From an uncultured Coriobacteriaceae bacterium (GTDB taxonomy: Bacteria; Actinomycetota; Coriobacteriia; Coriobacteriales; Atopobiaceae), in assembly GCA_902791035.1 (NCBI GenBank), contig CADAUA010000009.1, positions 1-64,000 on the forward strand: a DNA stretch of 64,000 nucleotides, read 5' to 3'. This document shows positions 39,526 through 46,572 of the stretch, piece by piece (the stretch's first letter is position 1; the number at the start of each line of letters is the position of its first letter). The notes beneath the pieces were generated by a model, which ran no database searches, was not told the origin of the DNA, and saw only the letters and a program-made list of their open reading frames with translations. A program made the position numbers and the translations under genes.

Positions 39526-42500
39526 CTACTCGCTCCTGAGCGCCTCCACGGGATCGGACCTCGATGCCTTGGCGGAGGGGATGAGGCCCGCCACGAAGTT
39601 GAGGACCACCGCGATGCCGATGAGGATGGCTGCATCACGCGGAGAGAGGGCCATGAGGTTGGGAACGGCGAACTGCGACTCTATGAGGGCGTTCACGGGA
39701 ATCGAGACCAGGAGGGTTATGAGGACGCCCATCGTGCCCGATATGAGGCCCTCTATGACCGTTTCGGCATTGAAGACCTGGCTCACGTTGCCCTTGGAGG
39801 CACCGAGCGCGCGCAGGATGCCAATCTCCTTCTTGCGCTCCAGGACGCTGATGTAGGTGATCACGGCGATCATGATGGAGGAGACCACGAGCGAGATGGA
39901 CACGAAGGCCACGAGCAGGGTGGTTATCATGTCGACCGCCTTGGTCACCGAGGAGAGGATCGTCCCCACGAGGTCGGTGTAGGAGATGACCTTGGCGTCC
40001 TCGCCAGCCTCCTCCATCTGGCGGTTGTAGTCGTCGAGAACGTCGATGACCCCGGCCTTGGCATCGAAGTCCGTCGAGTAGAGGTCTATCTCGCTCGGCG
40101 AGTCGAGGTCGGCCGCCCCCAGCTTCTGGAGGTTGTCCTCGTAGGTGGCCACCCGCGCCGTCATGACCTGCGAGAGGATCTCCTTGAGCTGGGTCTCGTC
40201 CATGTTGAACTGGAAGGCCTCCGAGAGCGCCGCCGTGTCCACGCTGAAGGCGCCGGCCAGACTCTGAGAGACCTTGGCCATGGAACTCCGCATGGCCTGG
40301 GTCAGCTGGTCCTGCACCTGGGTCATGGTCTGGGTCATGGCAGCGGTGAGGGCCTGCTCGAGATAGGTCCCCACGGCAGAGGCGACGGTCGAGGCGAGGG
40401 ATGCCGCGAGCTTCTGCTCGTAGGCCTCGAGCAGCGGGCCCAGCGCGTCCTGTGCCAGCCCCTGCGCCGTCGTGGCGTCGGAGCCCAGGACCTCCGCCAG
40501 GGCCGAAACCAGCTGCTGCTCCAGGTCCTCGGTGTCTATGGCGGCGGTCACACCGGCAGAGACCTTCTCGCGCACCTCGGCGGTGGCCATGTAGTCCACG
40601 ACGTTCTTGTCGGGGTTCTCCTGGGACCAGGGACCCCAGCCGGCAGCCACGTCGCCCAGCATGGCCTGGAGCGTCTCCTGACCCCCATCGCGCAGGTGTA
40701 CCTGGACCTTGGAGAGGACCTGTGCCAGCTGCTCGGGCGACACGTCGGGCAGGGCCGCCTGGAGCTCCTCCTGGGAGAGCTCGGGTATCTGGACGTCGGA
40801 GAAGTCCAGCGAGCTCGGGTCCATCTGGGGCATCTGGATGCCCGATACGTCGATGCCCGAGAGGTCCAGGCCCGAGAGGTCCATGTTCGAGAGGGCCGAG
40901 CTGTCGAACTTGAAGGCGGACTGGATCTTCGCCCCGTCCACGGTTATGAGCGACTGCAGGTCGAAGCCGGAGGAGGTGTCGTTGGCCTCGTCGTCGAAGG
41001 CCCTTCCCGTAAAGACGTCGAGCTCGGGGTTGGCGCGCTGCTCCCGGACGACCTCGGAGGAGTCGGCCTCGTCGATCAGGTGCAGCGTGAGGTCACGCGT
41101 GTAGTAGAGGCCGGACGAGAGGCTCGTGGCCTCCAGGTCCGCCTTGGGCTGCACAATGCCCACCACATGCAGGGGCTCGCCTGCCTCCACCAGGCCTGCC
41201 ATGTAGGCGTCGTCGTCCGACTTGTCTACCCAGACCCCGGCCTCCCGGGAGTACTGGTAGGTGTCGCAGAGGTTGACCAGGCGGAACTCCGGGGCCATGA
41301 GCTGGTCGTAGGTGTAATGGCGCGGGTCGTCGGACTCGGTGGCCACCCCCTCCGAGAAGTTCTTGACCATCTGGGCCAGCTTGGACTGGTCCTGGAGGCC
41401 CATCTCGTACTCCATGAGCTCGGGGAGCCTGCCGTCGCGCGTGAGCACGAGCACGAGCTCGTCCGCCTGCCGGGGCCAGCCGCCAGCCAGCACGTCGTAC
41501 TGGTCCTCGTAGATGGAGGAGTTCACGGGAAGCTCGGAGAAGACGTCCGTCGACATTGAGTACATGGACGACATGGGGGATGCACCCGACGAGCCGCCCA
41601 CCCCAAGCGACGCGAAGGACGTGTCGGGATTGACCTGCTGCACGCCCTTCGAGGTGTCGGCCAGGAAGATGTGGGGCGTCACGTCGTACTGGTACTCGAT
41701 CGCGCTCGCATAGTCATTTATGTTGCCTCCGTTGGAGTCGAGGTAGGCCTTGAGCGACACCAGGTCGTTGTTGCCCACGCGGGAGGCCATCCGGGAGAGG
41801 GTGGGGGCCGACTCCACGACCCTCTCGGAGGAGCCGTCCGCATCCTCGCCCGAGGAGGCCCCACGTGCCTTCTCCGACTCGGACTGGCCCTCGCTCATGA
41901 GGGACGTCATGTCGATGCTCGAGGTGGTTATATGCAGCGGGTAGGCGGCAAGGGTCTTGGCCTCGGTGTCATAGATGTAGTTGTTCAGGCCGTTGGAGAG
42001 GGCCAGGATGGCCGCCACCCCGATGATGCCGATGCTGCCAGCAAAGGCAGTGAGGAAGGTGCGGCCCTTCTTGGTCATGAGGTTGCGGAAGGAGAGGCCG
42101 AAGGCCGTGGGCAAAGACATCCGCGCCCTGCGCGTGGCCTTGGCCTCGCGCCGGGTGGCCTCCGAGGGGTCGAAGGGGTCCGTGTCCGACGTGATACGCC
42201 CGTCTGCCAGCTCCACGATGCGCGTCGCGTAGCGGTGCGCCAGATCGGGGTTGTGGGTCACCATGACCACGAGGCGATCCTTGGCGACCTCCTTGAGCAG
42301 GTCCATCACCTGCACCGACGTAACGGAGTCGAGGGCGCCCGTGGGCTCATCGGCCAGGAGGATCTCGGGGTCGTTGATAAGGGCGCGGGCTATGGCCACG
42401 CGCTGCATCTGACCGCCCGAGAGCTGGCTGGGGAGCTTCCTGGCGTGCTTGCCCAGCCCCACGCGCTCGAGCACCTCCATGGCCCGGCGATGGCGCTCCT

Positions 42501-42846
42501 CGGCACCCACCCCCGAGAGCGTGAGCGCCAGCTCGACGTTGGCCAGGACGTTCTGGTGCGCTATGAGGTTGTAGCTCTGGAAGACGAAGCCCACCCGGTT
42601 GTTGCGGTAGGTGTCCCAGTCGCGGTCCCTGTAGTCCTTGGTCGAGACGCCGTCTATGACCAGGTCGCCGGAGTCGAAGTGATCCAGGCCACCGATCACG
42701 TTGAGCATGGTGGACTTGCCGGAGCCCGAGGGGCCCAGGATGGCCACGAACTCGTTGTCGCGGAAGGCCACCGAGACGTCATCGAGCGCCACCTGCGTGA
42801 ACGACTCGGTCCTGTACTGCTTCTTTATGTGCTTGAGCTCGAGCAT
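39526..42846 (-). CDS. MacB-like ABC transporter, fused ATPase and permease
   Basis: Single-chain ABC transporter half of 1106 residues. The N-terminal ATPase (1-230) is complete: GPSGSGKST, LSGGQMQRVAIARAL, LLADEPTGALD, VTHNPDLAHRYA. A first membrane helix follows near 275 (TFLTAFAGSIGIIGVAAILAL), then about 600 residues outside the membrane rich in coiled-coil-forming repeats (SGLDLSGIDVSGIQMPQMD; AALTAAMTQTMTQVQDQL), and finally three FtsX-type helices from about 965 with YISVLERKKEIGILRALGAS. This is the MacB/FtsX mechanotransmission type, which exports peptides, antibiotics or lipids, or resists antimicrobial peptides. GGGAG lies 5 bases before the ATG. It lies downstream of the kinase genes, separated by 138 bases. 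Confidence 0.92.
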   Translation of the reverse strand: MLELKHIKKQYRTESFTQVALDDVSVAFRDNEFVAILGPSGSGKSTMLNVIGGLDHFDSGDLVIDGVSTKDYRDRDWDTYRNNRVGFVFQSYNLIAHQNVLANVELALTLSGVGAEERHRRAMEVLERVGLGKHARKLPSQLSGGQMQRVAIARALINDPEILLADEPTGALDSVTSVQVMDLLKEVAKDRLVVMVTHNPDLAHRYATRIVELADGRITSDTDPFDPSEATRREAKATRRARMSLPTAFGLSFRNLMTKKGRTFLTAFAGSIGIIGVAAILALSNGLNNYIYDTEAKTLAAYPLHITTSSIDMTSLMSEGQSESEKARGASSGEDADGSSERVVESAPTLSRMASRVGNNDLVSLKAYLDSNGGNINDYASAIEYQYDVTPHIFLADTSKGVQQVNPDTSFASLGVGGSSGASPMSSMYSMSTDVFSELPVNSSIYEDQYDVLAGGWPRQADELVLVLTRDGRLPELMEYEMGLQDQSKLAQMVKNFSEGVATESDDPRHYTYDQLMAPEFRLVNLCDTYQYSREAGVWVDKSDDDAYMAGLVEAGEPLHVVGIVQPKADLEATSLSSGLYYTRDLTLHLIDEADSSEVVREQRANPELDVFTGRAFDDEANDTSSGFDLQSLITVDGAKIQSAFKFDSSALSNMDLSGLDLSGIDVSGIQMPQMDPSSLDFSDVQIPELSQEELQAALPDVSPEQLAQVLSKVQVHLRDGGQETLQAMLGDVAAGWGPWSQENPDKNVVDYMATAEVREKVSAGVTAAIDTEDLEQQLVSALAEVLGSDATTAQGLAQDALGPLLEAYEQKLAASLASTVASAVGTYLEQALTAAMTQTMTQVQDQLTQAMRSSMAKVSQSLAGAFSVDTAALSEAFQFNMDETQLKEILSQVMTARVATYEDNLQKLGAADLDSPSEIDLYSTDFDAKAGVIDVLDDYNRQMEEAGEDAKVISYTDLVGTILSSVTKAVDMITTLLVAFVSISLVVSSIMIAVITYISVLERKKEIGILRALGASKGNVSQVFNAETVIEGLISGTMGVLITLLVSIPVNALIESQFAVPNLMALSPRDAAILIGIAVVLNFVAGLIPSAKASRSDPVEALRSE

Positions 42847-42984
42847 GATGCTCCCTGAGGACTGCCGGGCACCAAGGGGTACCCCCCTGCCCGTCCTGCG
42901 TACCCGTCTATTCTCCCCGATGGGTGCCCACGTCTTGCACAGGTCTTCGTTTCCCCATCAATCCCCTAGCCGCGCCTCGGGCCC

Positions 42985-44304
42985 TCACTCGCCCGGCACG
43001 GGCACCAGCACGTCCAGATGGAAGACGTCGCCATCGGCGGAGAAAGTCGCGGAGCCGCCATAGCGCTCCGCTATGGCCCTGATGGAGCGCGTACCGTAGC
43101 CATGGTTGGCCCGGTCCGGGTGGGTGGTCACCGGCAGGCCGTCCACGAAGTCCACGCTCCCGTCAAAGTAGTTGTCGACCGAGAGGGACACCATGGCGCC
43201 GGTCCTCCGTAGCGTGAGGCCTATCGCGCGCAACTCCGGCTCCTCGAGCTGGCCCACGGCCTCCAGGGCGTTGTCCACGGCGTTGCCCACCAGGGAGTAG
43301 GCGTCGGACTCGGCCACGAAGGAGAGGGCAGATCCGTCGGCGATGCAGGTGAGCGTGACCCCCTCGCGCTCGCAGAGGAGGCGCTTCTCGTTGAGGATGG
43401 CGTCGAGCACGGCGCTGCCCGTGCGCACGCGCGCCACGGATGCGTTGGCATCACGTGTCAGCTGCGCCAGGACCCCCTCGTCGGAGCCCAGGCGCTCCAG
43501 GCTGCGGATCTGGTGCCTCAGGTCGTGGACCTGCATGTTGAGGTCGCCCACGCCCTCGCGTGCCAGGCGGTAGCGACGCTCGGCGTCCACCCGCATGCGC
43601 CCCAGCTGGGCCAGGTCCTCCTCGAGCCTGCGGGAATAGAGCATCTCGAACTCCATCACGAGCATGAAGACGCAGACCACGTCGTGGATCCCGCGCAGCA
43701 GAAGCACATAGGTGAAGGGCACGCGACCCGCGGCCAGGAGCTTGTTTGCCATGTCGAAGACGATGGCCACGAGGACCACCAGCACCATGACGAGCACCAT
43801 GCCCGGGTCGTCCTGACCCACGATGCCATCGCGCTCCACACGCCTCAGGAGGAGTCGCTGGCAGAGCCAGTAGACCAGGGCCACCCCCAGGGCACCCGTG
43901 ATGTAGAAGGAGGGCAGGCCGATGTCGGCTACGTGGCCCGAGGATGGCAGGTCCAGGTAGTAGCCCACGGCACTCGCCAGGTTCTGCATGAGATAGGCCG
44001 AGCTGCCGCAGAAGATGGCGGTCCACATGGAGACGTCCCGCGTGACGTACACAACTGCGACCATGAGGGCCAGGACCGAGGAGTAGGTGACCACCTGCCC
44101 CGCAAAGGCCATCCACGCAGGCACGCTGGTAGGGACCCAGACGCCCCCGCGCAGGACGAGTGCGGCCGCCACCACGAAGGCCGCCACGCCCAAGGCCGTG
44201 CGCCTGCCCGTCCCGCGCGGGGGCAGCAGCCGCATGAAGAGCCATACGGCAAGGAGTTCCTGCGCCACGATGGACCCCACGAGGAGCCACTGGATCAGTC
44301 TCAT
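42985..44304 (-). CDS. GHKL sensor histidine kinase (AgrC-like), with acceptor His
   Basis: Membrane sensor kinase of 439 residues. Six or seven hydrophobic helices occupy residues 1-200, with very little outside the membrane, as in peptide-sensing AgrC-type kinases. The dimerisation helix has the phospho-acceptor motif VHDLRHQIRSL (His260), and the GHKL ATPase follows: NAVDNALEAV (N box) and HGYGTRSIRAIAERYGG (G box). It is the third gene of the regulator-kinase-kinase operon and its ATG overlaps the previous stop by ATGA. Confidence 0.92.
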   Translation of the reverse strand: MRLIQWLLVGSIVAQELLAVWLFMRLLPPRGTGRRTALGVAAFVVAAALVLRGGVWVPTSVPAWMAFAGQVVTYSSVLALMVAVVYVTRDVSMWTAIFCGSSAYLMQNLASAVGYYLDLPSSGHVADIGLPSFYITGALGVALVYWLCQRLLLRRVERDGIVGQDDPGMVLVMVLVVLVAIVFDMANKLLAAGRVPFTYVLLLRGIHDVVCVFMLVMEFEMLYSRRLEEDLAQLGRMRVDAERRYRLAREGVGDLNMQVHDLRHQIRSLERLGSDEGVLAQLTRDANASVARVRTGSAVLDAILNEKRLLCEREGVTLTCIADGSALSFVAESDAYSLVGNAVDNALEAVGQLEEPELRAIGLTLRRTGAMVSLSVDNYFDGSVDFVDGLPVTTHPDRANHGYGTRSIRAIAERYGGSATFSADGDVFHLDVLVPVPGE

Positions 44305-45665
44305 GCCCCCCTCCCCTCGGGCAGGGGCAGGAGCACGTCCGCGCGGAAGGTGTCGCCCTCAAGCGAGAAGGTCGCCGACCCGCCATACGAGGCCGCCACC
44401 TGCGTCACCGCCCTGGCACCGAGCCCGTAGGCATGCGAGCCACCCCCCACGGGCCGGCCGTCCACGATGCGGACCCCGCCGCCGAAGTAGTTCTCCACGT
44501 GGCACTGCGCCATGTCGCCCACGCGACGGACCGTGAGGTCTATCGTGCGCTTGTCTTCCTCGCCCGCCCCGCGCGCGGCTTCCATGGCATTCTCCAGGAG
44601 GCTGTCGAAGAGCCAGTAGAGGTCGGCCGGATCCATGAAGGAGACCGCCGAGCCGTCCGCCACGCATCCCAGGCGGATGCCCTCCGCCTCGCAGGCCAGG
44701 CTCTTCTCGGTGAGGATGGTGTCCAGCGCGTCGTTGCCGGTACGCACCGCGGCATCGTAGACCGCCACCTCGCGCGAGAGCTCCGCAAGGGCAGCACGGT
44801 CCAGCGTCCCCGAGGCGGCCGAGTCTAGCACCCGACGCCTGAGGTCGTCCAGGACCCCCTCCAGGAAACGCGTCTGGTTCCTGGCGAGCTCGAACTGCTG
44901 GCGCTCGTCCTCCCCCATGCGCCGCATGGCTGCCACATCGAAGCGCAGCCAGCGGTTGTAGAGGAGCTCGTATCCCATGGCAAGCATGAACACGCACACG
45001 AAGCCATGGACGAACCGGAGCGTGACCACGAGCGAGACGGGCGCCCTGAGCCCGGGGAGGCGCATGTTCACGATGTCGAAGGCGGCCACCACGAGCATGG
45101 TGATGGCAGCCAGCACAGCCACCGACGGCCCGCCGGCGTCCAGCATCCTCCCCCGCCTGACCCTCCGGACGAAGAGCAGGTAGAAGACCGAGAAGACCAC
45201 CGCGGCCACAAGCAGCCGGGGCCAGACCCCAGCCAGCACGGGGGTCTCCGCAAGGCCGCAGGACCATTCCGACAGGCCCCAGAGCCCCTCGATGCCGCTC
45301 ACCAGGCTCTGCAGGGTGCAGCCCAGCGCCACGCAGGTGAGGGCGGTCCAGAGCGACGCGTCGAAGAGCCAGAGGGTGAGCGGTACCGACACGGCCACGC
45401 TCACCAGGAGCATGCAGATCATGGTCCTGTAGTAGAGGGATCCCATGAGCTCCGGCACCGTCACGCGGCCGACCCAGGTGGCAAGGGTGGTCCCCGCGAC
45501 CGTCACTGCAGCCACGAGGGCCATCCTGGCCCCGAACCGGCTCCTATGCGGGAGCCTCCAGGCCACGAGCAGCATGGCCACCGTCTCCTGCAGCATGGTC
45601 ACGAGCCCGGCCAGGAGGTAGTGGGACACGCCGGGCAGGGCGAGCCAACCCACAGGCTCCCCCAT
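44301..45665 (-). CDS. GHKL kinase-like protein lacking the acceptor histidine
   Basis: Paralogue of the next gene (454 residues) with the same multi-helix membrane half and GHKL-type domain. At the place of HDLRHQ in the neighbour it reads LDDLRRRVL: the acceptor His is Asp273 and the second conserved His is Arg277. The N box (LLENAMEAA) and G box (AYGLGARAVTQVAASYGGSA) remain, so ATP may still bind. It is probably a pseudokinase that pairs with the active kinase or senses a second signal. Both its ends overlap neighbours by ATGA, so the three genes are translationally coupled. Confidence 0.88.
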   Translation of the reverse strand: MGEPVGWLALPGVSHYLLAGLVTMLQETVAMLLVAWRLPHRSRFGARMALVAAVTVAGTTLATWVGRVTVPELMGSLYYRTMICMLLVSVAVSVPLTLWLFDASLWTALTCVALGCTLQSLVSGIEGLWGLSEWSCGLAETPVLAGVWPRLLVAAVVFSVFYLLFVRRVRRGRMLDAGGPSVAVLAAITMLVVAAFDIVNMRLPGLRAPVSLVVTLRFVHGFVCVFMLAMGYELLYNRWLRFDVAAMRRMGEDERQQFELARNQTRFLEGVLDDLRRRVLDSAASGTLDRAALAELSREVAVYDAAVRTGNDALDTILTEKSLACEAEGIRLGCVADGSAVSFMDPADLYWLFDSLLENAMEAARGAGEEDKRTIDLTVRRVGDMAQCHVENYFGGGVRIVDGRPVGGGSHAYGLGARAVTQVAASYGGSATFSLEGDTFRADVLLPLPEGRGA

Positions 45666-46378
45666 CAGATGCTCCCGCCCATGAACTGCGCTATGCGGTC
45701 CACCGCCTCGCGTCGCCGCGACCGGCTGAGGGCGAAGGTCTGGCCAGTTGTCGTCGCGACCTCGGAGCCATGGACGCTCCGCACGTAGGCCATGTTCACG
45801 AGGCAGCTGTTCGAGACACGCACGAACTGGCCGGCAGGGAGGGCCTTCTCGGCACTGCCCAGGGTGCCACGGACCCCCAGGGGCTCCTCCTGCCGTGAGA
45901 GGATGTAGGAGAGGTCGTGGTTGCGCACCTCCACGGCCACCACATCGGCCACCGGCACCACCCGCATGCCGTCGCGGGTCGTGATGGTCACGTTGGCTCC
46001 CGTGGAGCGGCGCATCACCCGGAGGGCCTTGTCCATCCGCATGCGGAAGTTGTAGTAGGTCACGGGCTTGAGCACGAAGTCCAGCGCGTCCACCTCATAG
46101 CCGCGCACGGCGTACTGGGCCAGGTTGGTCACGAATATGAGGGGCGTCCGCTTGTCGTAGGTACGCAGCAGGGCAGCTGCCTCCATGCCGTTTATGCCCG
46201 GCAGGCCTATGTCCATGAATATGAGGTCGTAGCGGGACTCGTCCCGCGTGATGCCCACCGCCGTGCGCAGCCAGGTGACGCGCAGCTCCACGTCGCGCTC
46301 CACCGAATAGCGCGAGATGCAGGCACGCAGGTTCTCGGCCTCCGCCTCGTCGTCCTCGACCATAAGGATCCTGTACAC
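45665..46378 (-). CDS. LytTR-type response regulator (AgrA/ComE-like)
   Basis: Response regulator of 237 residues. The receiver domain has MVEDDEAEAENL near the start, the phospho-acceptor Asp56 in DLIFMDIGLPGING, FVTNLAQYAVRGYEVDALDFVLKP (Thr and Lys switch residues). The LytTR DNA-binding domain runs from about 130 (GANVTITTRDGMRVV) to the end. GTG 46378 is chosen because GGGAGG lies 6 bases upstream; further in-frame codons lead into the intergenic region. It starts the regulator-kinase-kinase operon and diverges from the beta-glucosidase operon, which is the most likely target. Confidence 0.93.
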   Translation of the reverse strand: MYRILMVEDDEAEAENLRACISRYSVERDVELRVTWLRTAVGITRDESRYDLIFMDIGLPGINGMEAAALLRTYDKRTPLIFVTNLAQYAVRGYEVDALDFVLKPVTYYNFRMRMDKALRVMRRSTGANVTITTRDGMRVVPVADVVAVEVRNHDLSYILSRQEEPLGVRGTLGSAEKALPAGQFVRVSNSCLVNMAYVRSVHGSEVATTTGQTFALSRSRRREAVDRIAQFMGGSI

Positions 46379-46442
46379 GCCCCACCTCCCGTAGCCGCCG
46401 GGCAGCCGGACCGCATGCCAATCGCGACCGGTCTTGGACACC

Positions 46443-46488
46443 TTACGACAACCTTAACAGTTGCCGACCTCAGTATGTAGGTTATGTG
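46443..46488 (+). promoter_or_regulatory. GH3 operon promoter with LytTR-like site
   Basis: CTTAACAGT (46453-46461; ACTGTTAAG on the other strand) differs by one base from the AgrA-type half-site ACAGTTAAG. A second CCTTA sits 10-11 bases upstream (ACACCTTACGACAACCTTAAC), so a direct repeat may exist. The half-site abuts the -35-like TTGCCG (46461-46466), with TATGTG after 16 bases. This is the position expected for activation of the GH3 operon by the divergent LytTR regulator. Confidence 0.4.
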
Positions 46489-46572
46489 TGCAGGATGCCG
46501 GGACGGTGGGCTGGCGGCCGTGAGAGACCCGGGGGAGCAGCCAGCGCAAGGAAGACGAGGGAAGAGGGAGCA

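Noticed and set aside
42908-42958. 16-codon frame (MGKRRPVQDVGTHRGE) between the kinase and ABC transporter genes, as a possible signalling peptide
   Set aside because: Only a weak AGGGG precedes it and it lacks features of an autoinducing peptide precursor; a chance frame is more likely.
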